Shown in pieces: positions 1-9,005 of a stretch of DNA of 64,000 nucleotides (the first letter of the stretch is position 1; the number at the start of each line of letters is the position of its first letter). Location: positions 1 through 64,000 of the forward strand of contig NZ_JAHRXF010000034.1 in assembly GCF_019104725.1 (NCBI RefSeq), given 5' to 3'. Below the pieces are notes generated by a model. The model was given only the letters and a program-made list of their open reading frames with translations. It had not been told where the DNA came from and ran no database searches. The position numbers were made by a program, and so were the translations under genes. The stretch comes from Streptomyces corallincola (GTDB lineage: Bacteria; Actinomycetota; Actinomycetes; Streptomycetales; Streptomycetaceae).

Positions 1-372
1 GCACCCCTCCGCCACCACCACCGCCGAAGCCACCCCCGCGTCGTGACTGAGCGACACATGCCAAGCGCGGACGCCCAGTTCGGCCGCCCGCGCCGCCACC
101 GTCCCCTTCACCCGCAGCCGGGGCTGCCCGCTGGACTCCACCCACACCTCGGCGTCGGTCCACAGCAGCCCCGAGGGCGCGCCCAGCGCCTTGGCCAGCG
201 CCTCCTTGGCCGCGAAGCGTGCCGCCAGCGAGGCGACACCGCGCCGCTCACCACTGGGCAGCAGCAACTCCCGCTCCACGAAAAGCCGCTGCGCCAGTGC
301 GGGCGTACGCTCCAGCGACGCCCCGAACCGCGCGATCTCGGCGACGTCGATCCCGACCCCGATGATGCTCAT
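1..372 (-). CDS. acpS: holo-[acyl-carrier-protein] synthase, 3' end cut by window
   Basis: Transfers the 4'-phosphopantetheine arm of CoA to the serine of apo-ACP in fatty acid synthesis. Translation begins MSIIGVGIDVAEIARF and continues for 124 codons to the window edge without a stop, close to the family's usual length of about 120-125, so only the last residues are missing. The two Mg2+ ligands expected of AcpS are visible: Asp9 in GVGIDVAEI and Glu57 in FAAKEALAKALG. A late WHVSLSHD motif supports the family. It lies downstream of glmS on the same strand with a 198-bp C-rich gap (373-570) in which I see no gene. Confidence 0.93.
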   Translation of the reverse strand, partial: MSIIGVGIDVAEIARFGASLERTPALAQRLFVERELLLPSGERRGVASLAARFAAKEALAKALGAPSGLLWTDAEVWVESSGQPRLRVKGTVAARAAELGVRAWHVSLSHDAGVASAVVVAEGC

Positions 373-570
373 GCCGGGCAGCCTACGGTCAGGCGGCGAA
401 GCTGTCCGCGCACCGCCACCGCAGCCGCCGAATCAGCGCCGCCCAGCCGCCCGACCACCCTCACCACTCGCCCCACCCGCACCACCACACCCACACCGGC
501 ACCGGCACCCGCCAGCGCACCCACCATCGCAAGAACCGCCGCCGGACCCGCCGCCCCCGCGCCCCCCGCC

Positions 571-2418
571 CTACTCCACCGTCACCGACTTCGCCAGATT
601 CCGAGGCTGATCCACCTCGTTCCCCCGTGCCGTGGCCAGCTCGCAGGCGAAGACCTGCAACGGCACGGCCGCCACCAGGGGCTGGAGGAGGGTCGGGGTG
701 GCGGGAATGCGGATGAGATGGTCGGCGTAGGGGACGACGGCCTCGTCACCCTCCTCCGCGATCACCACGGTGCGGGCGCCCCGGGCCCGGATCTCCTGGA
801 TGTTGGAGACGATCTTGTCGTGCAGGACGGACCGGCCGCGCGGTGAGGGGACCACCACGACCACCGGCAGATCCTCCTCGACGAGAGCGATCGGCCCGTG
901 CTTCAGCTCGCCCGCCGCGAAGCCCTCGGCGTGCATGTAGGCGAGTTCCTTCAGCTTGAGCGCGCCCTCCAGGGCGACCGGGTGGCCGACGTGCCGCCCC
1001 AGGAACAGCACGGTGTCCTTGTCCGCGAGCGAGCGGGCCAGTTCGCGCACCGGCTCCATCGTCTCCAGCACCCGTTCCACCTGCACGGAGATCCGCGAGA
1101 GGTCCTTGATGACGGCCTGGATCTCGTCGCCCCACTTGGTGCCGCGCACCTGGCCGAGATAGAGGGCGACCAGGTAGCAGGCGACGAGCTGGGTCAGGAA
1201 CGCCTTGGTGGAGGCGACGGCCACCTCGGGACCGGCGTGCGTGTAGAGCACGGCGTCCGACTCGCGCGGGATCGTGGACCCGTTGGTGTTGCAGATGGCC
1301 AGCACCTTGGAGCCCTGCTCGCGGGCGTGCCGCAGCGCCATCAGGGTGTCCATCGTCTCGCCGGACTGCGAGATGGCGACGACCAGGGAACGCCCGTCGA
1401 GGATGGGGTCCCGGTAGCGGAACTCGCTGGCCAGCTCGACCTCGCACGGGATACGGGTCCAGTGCTCGATGGCGTACTTGGCGATGAGGCCCGCGTGGAA
1501 CGCCGTACCGCACGCCACGATGACGACCTTGTCCACCTCGCGCAGTTCGGCGGCGCCGATCCGCACCTCGTCCAGGGTGAGCGAGCCGGAGGGGTCGATC
1601 CGGCCGAGCAGGGTGTCCGCGACCGCCTTCGGCTGCTCGGCGATCTCCTTGAGCATGAAGGAGGCGTAACCGCCCTTCTCGGCGGCGGAGGCGTCCCAGT
1701 CCACGTGGTACGGGCGCACCTCGGCCCCGGTGCCGTCGAAGTGCGTCACCCGCACGCCGTCCCGACGGAGTTCGACCACCTGGTCCTGGCCCAGCTCGAT
1801 CGCGGAGCGGGTGTGGTCGATGAACGCGGCGACGTCCGAGGCGAGGAACGCCTCGCCCTCCCCCACGCCCACCACCAGCGGCGAGTTGCGGCGGGCGCCG
1901 ACCACCACGTCCGGCGCGTCCGCGTGCACCGCGACCAGCGTGAACGCGCCCTCCAGCCGCCCGCACACCAGCCGCATCGCCTCCGCGAGGTCGGCGCACG
2001 CGGAGAACTCCTCGGCCAGCAGGTGCGCGACGACCTCGGTGTCCGTCTCGGAGACCAGATCGTGGCCCCGCTCGGCCAGTTCGGCGCGCAGCACCGCGAA
2101 GTTCTCGATGATGCCGTTGTGGACGACCGCCACCCGGCCCGCGTTGTCGGCGTGCGGATGCGCGTTGGCGTCCGTCGGCCCGCCGTGCGTGGCCCACCGG
2201 GTGTGCCCGATCCCCGTCGCCCCGGCGGGCAACGGCCGCTCCATGAGCTCCTTCTCCAGATTGACGAGCTTCCCGGCCCGCTTCGCCGCCGCCAGCCCCC
2301 CGTCCGCCTGCACCGCGACGCCCGCCGAGTCGTACCCCCGGTACTCCAGCCGCTTCAGCCCCGCCATCACCACGTCGAGCGCCGACTGCGAACCCACGTA
2401 TCCCACAATTCCGCACAT
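571..2418 (-). CDS. glmS: glutamine-fructose-6-phosphate aminotransferase (isomerizing)
   Basis: Makes glucosamine-6-phosphate from fructose-6-phosphate and glutamine, the first step to UDP-GlcNAc for peptidoglycan. The start at 2418 is chosen because it places the catalytic cysteine directly after Met (MCGIVGYVGS), as required for the Ntn glutaminase; the open frame extends further upstream but without homology. The protein has 615 residues: glutaminase domain about 2-225, then two SIS sugar-isomerase domains (ISQSGETMDT in the first) and the usual C-terminal PRNLAKSVTVE. It works in the same pathway as glmM at 3716-5074, with coaA divergent in between. Confidence 0.97.
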   Translation of the reverse strand: MCGIVGYVGSQSALDVVMAGLKRLEYRGYDSAGVAVQADGGLAAAKRAGKLVNLEKELMERPLPAGATGIGHTRWATHGGPTDANAHPHADNAGRVAVVHNGIIENFAVLRAELAERGHDLVSETDTEVVAHLLAEEFSACADLAEAMRLVCGRLEGAFTLVAVHADAPDVVVGARRNSPLVVGVGEGEAFLASDVAAFIDHTRSAIELGQDQVVELRRDGVRVTHFDGTGAEVRPYHVDWDASAAEKGGYASFMLKEIAEQPKAVADTLLGRIDPSGSLTLDEVRIGAAELREVDKVVIVACGTAFHAGLIAKYAIEHWTRIPCEVELASEFRYRDPILDGRSLVVAISQSGETMDTLMALRHAREQGSKVLAICNTNGSTIPRESDAVLYTHAGPEVAVASTKAFLTQLVACYLVALYLGQVRGTKWGDEIQAVIKDLSRISVQVERVLETMEPVRELARSLADKDTVLFLGRHVGHPVALEGALKLKELAYMHAEGFAAGELKHGPIALVEEDLPVVVVVPSPRGRSVLHDKIVSNIQEIRARGARTVVIAEEGDEAVVPYADHLIRIPATPTLLQPLVAAVPLQVFACELATARGNEVDQPRNLAKSVTVE

Positions 2419-2616
2419 GCCGGGCACCCTACGACCCCGCGGCCGCTCCCCACCCCCACCGCGTGCCCGAAACCGGAAATTCCCACGGGGGTACGAAGCG
2501 GTACTCCTCCGGAGGACCGAAATCCGATGCTCCCCGGCGCCGTCGGCCCACGCCCCCGCCCCCACCGTGACGCACCCCACCCCGCGCCCCCGTTCAACCT
2601 CCGTTAACAATGGAAT

Positions 2617-3606
2617 GTGATCTCACCGGTCTCCGCCATTCCCCGGAGCGCCCACCGGCACAGGCCGGAGGCGACTCCCTATGTCGATCTCACCCGCGCC
2701 GAGTGGAGCGCGCTGCGTGACAAGACGCCGTTGCCGCTCACCGCCGAGGAGGTGGAGAAGCTGCGCGGCCTCGGCGACGTCATCGACCTCGACGAGGTAC
2801 GGGACGTGTACCTGCCGCTGTCCCGGCTGCTGAACCTCTACGTCGGCGCCACCGACGGACTCAGAGGCGCGCTGAACACCTTCCTGGGTGAGCAGGGCAC
2901 CCAGACCGGCACCCCCTTCGTCATAGGGGTCGCCGGATCGGTCGCCGTCGGCAAGTCCACCGTGGCCCGGCTGCTCCAGGCCCTGCTCTCCCGCTGGCCC
3001 GAGCACCCGCGCGTGGAACTCGTCACCACGGACGGCTTCCTGCTGCCGACCAGGGAGCTGGAGGCGCGCGGCATGATGTCCCGCAAGGGCTTCCCCGAGT
3101 CGTACGACCGCCGCGCCCTCACCCGCTTCGTCGCGGACATCAAGGCGGGCAAGGACGAGGTCACCGCACCCGTCTACTCCCACCTGATCTACGACATCGT
3201 CCCCGACCGGCGCCTCACCGTGCGCCGCCCGGACATCCTGATCGTGGAGGGGCTGAACGTCCTCCAGCCCGCGCTGCCCGGCACCGACGGCCGTACCCGC
3301 GTCGGCCTCGCGGACTACTTCGACTTCAGCGTGTACGTGGACGCGAGCGCCGAGGACATCGAGCGCTGGTACCTCAACCGCTTCACGAAGCTCCGCCAGA
3401 CCGCGTTCCAGAAGCAGGACTCGTACTTCCGCAAGTACACCCAGGTCTCCGAGGACGAGGCACTGGACTACGCCCGCACCCTGTGGCGGACGATCAACAA
3501 GCCCAACCTCGTGGAGAACATCGCCCCCACCCGCGGCCGTGCCACCCTGGTCGTCCGCAAGGGCCCCGACCACAAGGTCCAGCGGCTCCGGCTGCGCAAG
3601 CTGTAG
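2617..3606 (+). CDS. coaA: type I pantothenate kinase
   Basis: ATP-dependent phosphorylation of pantothenate, the committed step of coenzyme A synthesis. The 329-residue protein has the P-loop GSVAVGKS at residues 107-114, the TTDGFLLPT and EGLNVLQ motifs of the bacterial CoaA/PRK-like family, and a basic C-terminus (RLRLRKL). It starts with GTG at 2617; no convincing Shine-Dalgarno sequence precedes it. Transcribed divergently from glmS and convergently with glmM, with a shared hairpin in the 3' gap. Its product feeds CoA to the AcpS encoded nearby. Confidence 0.96.
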   Translation: MISPVSAIPRSAHRHRPEATPYVDLTRAEWSALRDKTPLPLTAEEVEKLRGLGDVIDLDEVRDVYLPLSRLLNLYVGATDGLRGALNTFLGEQGTQTGTPFVIGVAGSVAVGKSTVARLLQALLSRWPEHPRVELVTTDGFLLPTRELEARGMMSRKGFPESYDRRALTRFVADIKAGKDEVTAPVYSHLIYDIVPDRRLTVRRPDILIVEGLNVLQPALPGTDGRTRVGLADYFDFSVYVDASAEDIERWYLNRFTKLRQTAFQKQDSYFRKYTQVSEDEALDYARTLWRTINKPNLVENIAPTRGRATLVVRKGPDHKVQRLRLRKL

Positions 3607-3629
3607 CCCACCCCGGCCGAAGCACGGAA

Positions 3630-3667
3630 GAGGGGCGCGGCGGGGATCAACCCCTGCCACGCCCCTC
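3630..3667. terminator. bidirectional terminator between coaA and glmM
   Basis: An imperfect inverted repeat, 3630-3645 against 3651-3667, forms a 16-bp GC-rich stem with one bulged base and a 5-nt loop. It lies in the 109-bp gap between two convergent genes, so it can serve both. Confidence 0.7.
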
Positions 3668-3715
3668 GTACATCTCAACGCGAGGACACGCGTCCCCTCG
3701 TACACGCCAACGCCA

Positions 3716-5074
3716 CTACCCCAGCGCCGACTTCACCGCGTCCGCAAGGCGTCCCGCCACCGACCGGGCCTGGTCGATGTCGGCCGCCTCGACCATGACC
3801 CGTACCAGCGGCTCGGTGCCCGAGGGGCGGAGCAGGACGCGTCCGGTGGAGCCGAGCTGGTGCTCGGCCTCCGCGACGGCGGCGGCCAGGTCGGCGGAGG
3901 TGCCGACGCGCGAGCGGTCCACGTCCGGGACGTTGATCAGGACCTGCGGCAGCCGCTCCATCACCGCGGCCAGCTCGCGCAGCGGACGCCCGGTCTGCGC
4001 GACCCGCGCCGCCAGCAGCAGCCCGGTCAGCGTGCCGTCCCCGGTGGTGGCGTGGTCCAGGACGATGACATGCCCGGACTGCTCGCCGCCGAGGGCGTAG
4101 CCGTGCTCCTTCAGCTCCTCCAGGACGTACCGGTCGCCCACGGCGGTCTGCACGAGCCGGATGCCGGACCGCTCCATCGCCAGCTTGAAGCCCAGGTTGG
4201 ACATGACGGTCGCCACGACGGTGTCCGAGCGCAGCTCGCCGCGCTCGCGCAGCGCGAGGGCGAGGACGGCCAAGATCTGGTCGCCGTCCACCTCCTCGCC
4301 GGTGTGGTCCACGGCCAGGCAGCGGTCGGCGTCGCCGTCGTGCGCGATGCCGAAGTCCGCGCCGTGCTCGACGACGGCCGCCTTCAGCACGTCCAGGTGG
4401 GTCGAGCCGCACCCGTCGTTGATGTTGAGGCCGTCCGGCTCGGCCCCGATGGTGACGACCTCGGCGCCCGCCCTGGAGAACACCTCCGGCGAGACCCCCG
4501 AGGCCGCGCCGTGTGCTTCGTCCAGGACGATCTTCAGACCGTCGAGCCGGTTGGGCAGCACCGCCAGTAGATGGCCCACGTACTGCTCGAAACCCTCGTC
4601 GTAGGGGCGGACCCGGCCGACCCCGGCGCCGGTGGGGCGCTCCCAGGGCTCGCCGTGGCGGTGCGACTCGTAGACCGCCTCGATCCGGTCCTCCAGCTCA
4701 TCGGCGAGTTTGTGGCCGCCGCGCGCGAAGAACTTGACGCCGTTGTCCGGCATCGCGTTGTGGCTGGCGGACAGCATGACGCCGAGGTCCGCGCCGAGCG
4801 TGCCGGTCAGGTGGGCGACCGCGGGCGTCGGCAGCACGCCGACGGTGAGCACGTCCACCCCGGCGCTGGCCAGCCCGGCGACGACGGCCGCCTCCAGGAA
4901 CTCCCCGGACGCCCGCGGGTCCCGGCCGACCACGGCCTTCGGCCGGTGGCCCGCGAAGGTGCCCGTCTCGGCCAGCACATGGGACGCCGCCACCGAAAGA
5001 CCGAGCGCCATCTCGGCGGTCAGGTCCGCGTTGGCGACACCGCGCACACCGTCCGTGCCGAAGAGTCGTCCCAC
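3716..5074 (-). CDS. glmM: phosphoglucosamine mutase
   Basis: Interconverts glucosamine-6-phosphate and glucosamine-1-phosphate on the route to UDP-GlcNAc, following GlmS. The 452-residue protein starts MGRLFGTDGVRG and carries the phosphoserine loop SASHN (Ser104), the Mg2+ loop DGDADR near residue 245, and the C-terminal phosphate-binding RPSGTEP. These are the defining motifs of the alpha-D-phosphohexomutase family. The gene follows rpsI-rplM on the same strand but is separated from them by a strong terminator, so it probably has its own promoter in 5075-5181. Confidence 0.97.
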   Translation of the reverse strand: MGRLFGTDGVRGVANADLTAEMALGLSVAASHVLAETGTFAGHRPKAVVGRDPRASGEFLEAAVVAGLASAGVDVLTVGVLPTPAVAHLTGTLGADLGVMLSASHNAMPDNGVKFFARGGHKLADELEDRIEAVYESHRHGEPWERPTGAGVGRVRPYDEGFEQYVGHLLAVLPNRLDGLKIVLDEAHGAASGVSPEVFSRAGAEVVTIGAEPDGLNINDGCGSTHLDVLKAAVVEHGADFGIAHDGDADRCLAVDHTGEEVDGDQILAVLALALRERGELRSDTVVATVMSNLGFKLAMERSGIRLVQTAVGDRYVLEELKEHGYALGGEQSGHVIVLDHATTGDGTLTGLLLAARVAQTGRPLRELAAVMERLPQVLINVPDVDRSRVGTSADLAAAVAEAEHQLGSTGRVLLRPSGTEPLVRVMVEAADIDQARSVAGRLADAVKSALG

Positions 5075-5181
5075 TTGTCCTCCAGAGGAAGCTTCTTGCC
5101 GTCGGGTACCCGGCGGCGGTACATCCGATCACACAAGCCTTTGAGCGTCTTGTGTCGTTATACGCCCCTGCTCGGGATAAA

Positions 5182-5224
5182 CGAACGCCCCGGCGGCACA
5201 ACTGGCGTGCCGCCGGGGCGTTCG
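5182..5224 (-). terminator. terminator after rpsI
   Basis: Perfect 18-bp inverted repeat (5182-5199 with 5207-5224) and a 7-nt loop, placed 23 bp after the rpsI stop. One of the strongest hairpins in the window. Confidence 0.85.
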
Positions 5225-5247
5225 GAGTACGAGCGAGCAGCTGCTGA

Positions 5248-5760
5248 TTAGCGCTTGCTGTACTGCGGGGCCTTACGGGCCTTCTTCAGACCGGCCTTCT
5301 TGCGCTCGACCGCACGGTCGTCGCGCTTGAGGAAGCCGGCCTTCTTGAGGGCGCCGCGGTTGTTGTCCACGTCGGCCTCGTTCAGCGCGCGGGCGACACC
5401 CAGACGCAGGGCACCGGCCTGGCCGGAGACGCCGCCGCCGGAGATCCGGGCGATGACGTCGTAACGGCCTTCGAGCTCCAGCACCTTGAAGGGCTCGTTG
5501 ACTTCCTGCTGGTGCACCTTGTTGGGGAAGTAGTCCTCAAGGGTGCGACCGTTGATCTTCCACTTGCCGGTGCCCGGAACGATCCGGACGCGGGCGATGG
5601 CGTTCTTGCGACGGCCCAGGCCGGCGGCCGGCTGGGGGTCGCCGAAGCGGGAAGCCATCGACTCGGAGGTGTACTCGCCCTCGACGGGGACCTCCGACTC
5701 CGTGGTGTAGCTGTCGATCTCAAGCTCTTCGAGCGGCTGCTCGGCAGTGGTCTCGGCCAC
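5248..5760 (-). CDS. rpsI: 30S ribosomal protein S9 (uS9)
   Basis: Small-subunit protein whose C-terminal tail reaches the P-site tRNA; the tail ...APQYSKR is intact. The protein has 170 residues. The conserved S9 domain starts near residue 45 (GLGRRKNAIARVRI); the first 45 or so residues form an acidic, low-complexity extension typical of actinobacterial S9. Forms the rplM-rpsI pair with the gene upstream, 44 bp apart. Confidence 0.98.
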   Translation of the reverse strand: MAETTAEQPLEELEIDSYTTESEVPVEGEYTSESMASRFGDPQPAAGLGRRKNAIARVRIVPGTGKWKINGRTLEDYFPNKVHQQEVNEPFKVLELEGRYDVIARISGGGVSGQAGALRLGVARALNEADVDNNRGALKKAGFLKRDDRAVERKKAGLKKARKAPQYSKR

Positions 5761-5804
5761 GATTCTCCTCAGATTCTGTTCAGTCTTAGGGGGTGTGGCC
5801 GGAC

Positions 5805-6248
5805 TTACTGCGCGACCTGGGTGATCTCGAACGGCACCGGCTGCTGGGCGCCGTGCGGGTGCTGGTCACCCTTGTAGACCTTCAGCTTCGAGAGCATCTG
5901 ACGGCCGAGGGAGTTCTTGGGGAGCATGCCCTTGACGGCCTTCTCGATGGCCTTCTCGGGGTTCTTGTCCAGCAGCTCGTCGTAACGGACGGAGCGCAGA
6001 CCACCCGGGTAACCGGAGTGGCGGTAGGCCATCTTCTGGGTCCGCTTGTTGCCGGACAGGTGCACCTTGTCCGCGTTGACGATGATGACGAAGTCACCAG
6101 TGTCCACGTGCGGCGCGTAGATCGGCTTGTGCTTGCCCCGCAGAAGGGACGCAGCGGTGGTGGCGAGCCGACCCAGGACAACGTCCTGGGCGTCGATGAC
6201 GTACCACTGGCGCGTCACATCGCCGGGCTTGGGGCTGTACGTACGCAC
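5805..6248 (-). CDS. rplM: 50S ribosomal protein L13 (uL13)
   Basis: Early-assembling large-subunit protein, 147 residues, beginning MRTYSPKPGDVTRQWYVIDA, with the conserved GDFVIIVNADKV and GMLPKNSLGRQM segments. First gene of the rplM-rpsI unit; the promoter must lie in 6249-6400, upstream of which the divergent gene at 6551 begins. Confidence 0.98.
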   Translation of the reverse strand: MRTYSPKPGDVTRQWYVIDAQDVVLGRLATTAASLLRGKHKPIYAPHVDTGDFVIIVNADKVHLSGNKRTQKMAYRHSGYPGGLRSVRYDELLDKNPEKAIEKAVKGMLPKNSLGRQMLSKLKVYKGDQHPHGAQQPVPFEITQVAQ

Positions 6249-6550
6249 GGTTCGTAGCCTTCGCTTCGAGTGAATGGTCCTGAACAGGTCACCGAAACGA
6301 TCACGACAGCCTGTACCGCACGGCGGCGACGCATACCGCGTACGTGGGGTCGCTGGTCATCGGCCCGGTGGACCGGTGTAAGGGCCCGTCCCGTGAGAAT
6401 GAGCAAGCCAATACACAACGAAGAAGCAGGTTACCGGTAGCCCCCCGGACGGGTCAAAACGAGACGTGCCGAGCAGGGACCGGGGGGACAAACCGCACAA
6501 GCGGCCGCACGCACCCGGCACCCCCGCGCCCGGCGTCTAGGATGCGCCCC

Positions 6551-7426
6551 ATGAGCTACGGGCAGGGGGGACCCCAGTCCCAGTGGGATCCCTGGAAACC
6601 GCATTCCCAGCAGGACTCCTGGAACGGCGCCGGTGACGACGGGACACCGGACTGGGCCGCACTGGCCGAGGCGTCGGAGACACGCAACAAACGCCGCCGA
6701 CTGCTGTTCATCGGCGGCGGCGTGGTCGTCGCGGCCGGCGTGGGCACGGCCGTCGCCCTGGGCGTCGTCTCCGCCGACGGACCCAAGGGCGGCGCGGGCG
6801 CGCCGAACGCGGGCGCCTCGCTGCCCAGCGCGACGGCCGCCGCACCGTCGTTCGCGCCCACCACCGCGCCCCCACCGCTGGACCCGAAGGAGTTCATCTC
6901 CAGCGCGCGCAAGGACACCGCGCCGCTGAGCCCCGAGACCCTGTTCCCCGGCACCCGCCTCACCGTGGGCGGCACCGTCTACGCCAAGGGCGCCACGGCG
7001 GACAGCAAGGACTGTTCCCAGGGTGCGGGCGGCACGCTGCCCCAGGTGCTCAAGGCGGACGGCTGCACCCGGCTGATGCGGGTGACGTACAGCAAGGACG
7101 GCATCGCGGTCACCGTCGGCGTCGCCGTCTTCCAGGACGAGGCCGCCGCCGCGAAGGCCAAGGGCGCCGCCGACAAGAAGAGCATCGTCCGCTCCCTGCC
7201 CGGCAAGGGCGTCAAGTCCTTCTGCGACTCCGCGATCTGCCGCTCCACCACCAACGCCTACGGCCGCTACGCCTACTTCACCATCACCGGCTTCACCGAC
7301 GGCAAGAACGTCACCACCAAGGACACCCCCGTCTTCCGCACCGGCGACGACCTCGCGGAATTCACCTTCCGCCAGATCCGCGCCCGCGGCGAGGCCCAGG
7401 CATCGGCCGCGGCGGCGAACGGCTAG
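6551..7426 (+). CDS. hypothetical single-pass membrane protein with cysteine-rich extracytoplasmic domain
   Basis: No function recognised. The 291-residue protein has a Gln/Trp/Asp-rich cytoplasmic head (1-45), a KRRR positive cluster, one hydrophobic segment (about 51-75), a Pro/Ala linker and an outer domain of about 190 residues with four cysteines (DCSQG, DGCTR, SFCDSAIC) that could form two disulfides. ATG at 6551 is preferred over the in-frame ATG at 6542. A -10-like TAGGAT at 6538-6543 sits 7 bp ahead, so the message may be leaderless; there is no Shine-Dalgarno sequence. Convergent with truA. Confidence 0.8.
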   Translation: MSYGQGGPQSQWDPWKPHSQQDSWNGAGDDGTPDWAALAEASETRNKRRRLLFIGGGVVVAAGVGTAVALGVVSADGPKGGAGAPNAGASLPSATAAAPSFAPTTAPPPLDPKEFISSARKDTAPLSPETLFPGTRLTVGGTVYAKGATADSKDCSQGAGGTLPQVLKADGCTRLMRVTYSKDGIAVTVGVAVFQDEAAAAKAKGAADKKSIVRSLPGKGVKSFCDSAICRSTTNAYGRYAYFTITGFTDGKNVTTKDTPVFRTGDDLAEFTFRQIRARGEAQASAAAANG

Positions 7427-7451
7427 GGCCGGACCGGCCCCGAGAGGCCCC

Positions 7452-8306
7452 TCAGCAGCACCCCGCTCCCGGCAGGGACCGCTTGTTGCGGGCCTCCCTG
7501 CTGCGGGCGGCGAGGAGGGCGTCGGCGGGGTAGCCGACCTCCTCCAGGGTGAGGCCGTGGGGGCGGACCACATGGACGGCGGAGTCACGGACCCCAGCGG
7601 CGAGGACCTCGCCGGGCCACTCGGGACCCCGGTGGCCGTCACCGACGAACAGCAGGGCGCCGATCAGCGAGCGGACCATGTTGTGGCAGAACGCGTCCGC
7701 CCGCACCGTCGCCGTGACGATGCCGTCCGCACCGCGCTCCAGGCTCAGTTGCTGAAGGGTGCGGATGGTCGTCGCCCCCTCGCGGCGCTTGCAGTACGCG
7801 GCGAAGTCGTGTTCGCCGAGCAGCGCCGCGGCGGCCTCGTTCATCGCCGCCACGTCCAACGGCCAGTCGTGCCACAGGACATGACCGCGCAGCAGCGGGT
7901 CCACCCCGCCCGGCCGGTCGGTGACCCGGTACGCGTAGCGGCGCCAGACCGCGGAGAACCGGGCGTTGAACCCCTCCGGGGCCTCCGCGACCCGCCACAC
8001 CCGCACATCCCTGGCCAGCCGCCCGGCGAGCCGCTTCAGCAGCTTCTCGCGGTGCTCGGCCCACACCTCCACCGGCAGATCGACGTGCGCCACCTGCCCG
8101 CGCGCGTGCACCCCGGCGTCCGTGCGCCCGGCCACGGTCAGCTCGTACGTCTCCCCCGACCGCGTCACCGTGCGCAGCGCGTCCTCGATCTCGCCCTGCA
8201 CGGTCCGCTTCCCACCGGCCTGCTTGGCCCAGCCGTGGAAGTCCGTGCCGTCGTACGACAGATCGAGGCGGAGCCGGACCCGGCCGGGCTGTACTTCGTC
8301 ACTCAC
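7452..8306 (-). CDS. truA: tRNA pseudouridine(38-40) synthase
   Basis: Isomerises uridines 38-40 in the anticodon arm of many tRNAs. The 284-residue protein has the family core LSYDGTDFHGWA near residue 17 and the catalytic motif GRTDAGVHA with Asp63. It follows rplQ on the same strand across a 76-bp gap that contains a terminator, so transcription from the alpha operon is at most partial. The last 10-15 residues (RSLPGAGCC) include a terminal Cys-Cys of no obvious purpose. Confidence 0.96.
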   Translation of the reverse strand: MSDEVQPGRVRLRLDLSYDGTDFHGWAKQAGGKRTVQGEIEDALRTVTRSGETYELTVAGRTDAGVHARGQVAHVDLPVEVWAEHREKLLKRLAGRLARDVRVWRVAEAPEGFNARFSAVWRRYAYRVTDRPGGVDPLLRGHVLWHDWPLDVAAMNEAAAALLGEHDFAAYCKRREGATTIRTLQQLSLERGADGIVTATVRADAFCHNMVRSLIGALLFVGDGHRGPEWPGEVLAAGVRDSAVHVVRPHGLTLEEVGYPADALLAARSREARNKRSLPGAGCC

Positions 8307-8331
8307 AGGAGAATCCTCTCAGGTACGCGAA

Positions 8332-8361
8332 AGCGGGCCCGCCCCGAAGGGCGGACCCGCT
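8332..8361 (-). terminator. terminator after rplQ
   Basis: 13-bp stem (8332-8344 with 8349-8361, one G-U pair) and a 4-nt cgaa loop, 21 bp after the rplQ stop and before truA. Marks the end of the infA-rplQ transcription unit. Confidence 0.75.
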
Positions 8362-8382
8362 CAGCGATCAGGCAGAGCAGCC

Positions 8383-8883
8383 TCAGGCGTCCTTGGACTC
8401 CTCGGCGGGAGCGTCGGCCGGAGCCGCGTCCTCGACCTTGGTCTCCTCGGCGGCCTTGGTGTCGGCCTCCTTGACGGCACGCTTGGTGGCGGCCTCGGCC
8501 TCACCCACGGCGTTCTGCTGCACCGTCAGCGCCTCGACCAGCTCGATGACCGCCATCGGCGCGTTGTCGCCGCGACGGTTACCGATCTTGGTGATGCGGG
8601 TGTAGCCACCGGGGCGGTTCTCGTAGCGCGGGCCGATCTCGGTGAACAGCGTGTGCACGATGCTCTTGTCCGTGATCACCTGGAGCACCTGACGGCGGTT
8701 GTGAAGGTCGCCCTTCTTCGCCTTGGTGACCAGACGCTCCGCGTACGGGCGCAGGCGGCGGGCCTTCGCCTCGGTGGTGGTGATGCGACCGTGCTCGAAG
8801 AGGCTCTTGGCGAGGTTCGCCAGCAGCAGCTTCTCGTGCGCGGCACTGCCGCCCAGACGGGCACCCTTGGTGGGCTTCGGCAT
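8383..8883 (-). CDS. rplQ: 50S ribosomal protein L17 (bL17)
   Basis: Large-subunit protein. 166 residues: the conserved L17 domain (MPKPTKGARLGGSAAHEKLL to about 120) is followed by an Ala/Glu/Asp-rich tail of about 40 residues that most bacterial L17 proteins lack but actinobacterial ones often have. Last gene of the alpha-type operon behind rpoA (122-bp gap). Confidence 0.97.
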   Translation of the reverse strand: MPKPTKGARLGGSAAHEKLLLANLAKSLFEHGRITTTEAKARRLRPYAERLVTKAKKGDLHNRRQVLQVITDKSIVHTLFTEIGPRYENRPGGYTRITKIGNRRGDNAPMAVIELVEALTVQQNAVGEAEAATKRAVKEADTKAAEETKVEDAAPADAPAEESKDA

Positions 8884-9005
8884 GGTTCTTCTCCTGTGTG
8901 TCTGCCCCGGCCGTATCAGGTACCGGGGTCAGTATCCGAGCGAGCGGTTGCTCGTCGGAGATCCAGGCCCCCGAAGGGACCTGGAAGGGGCGCGTGGACC
9001 CGGGC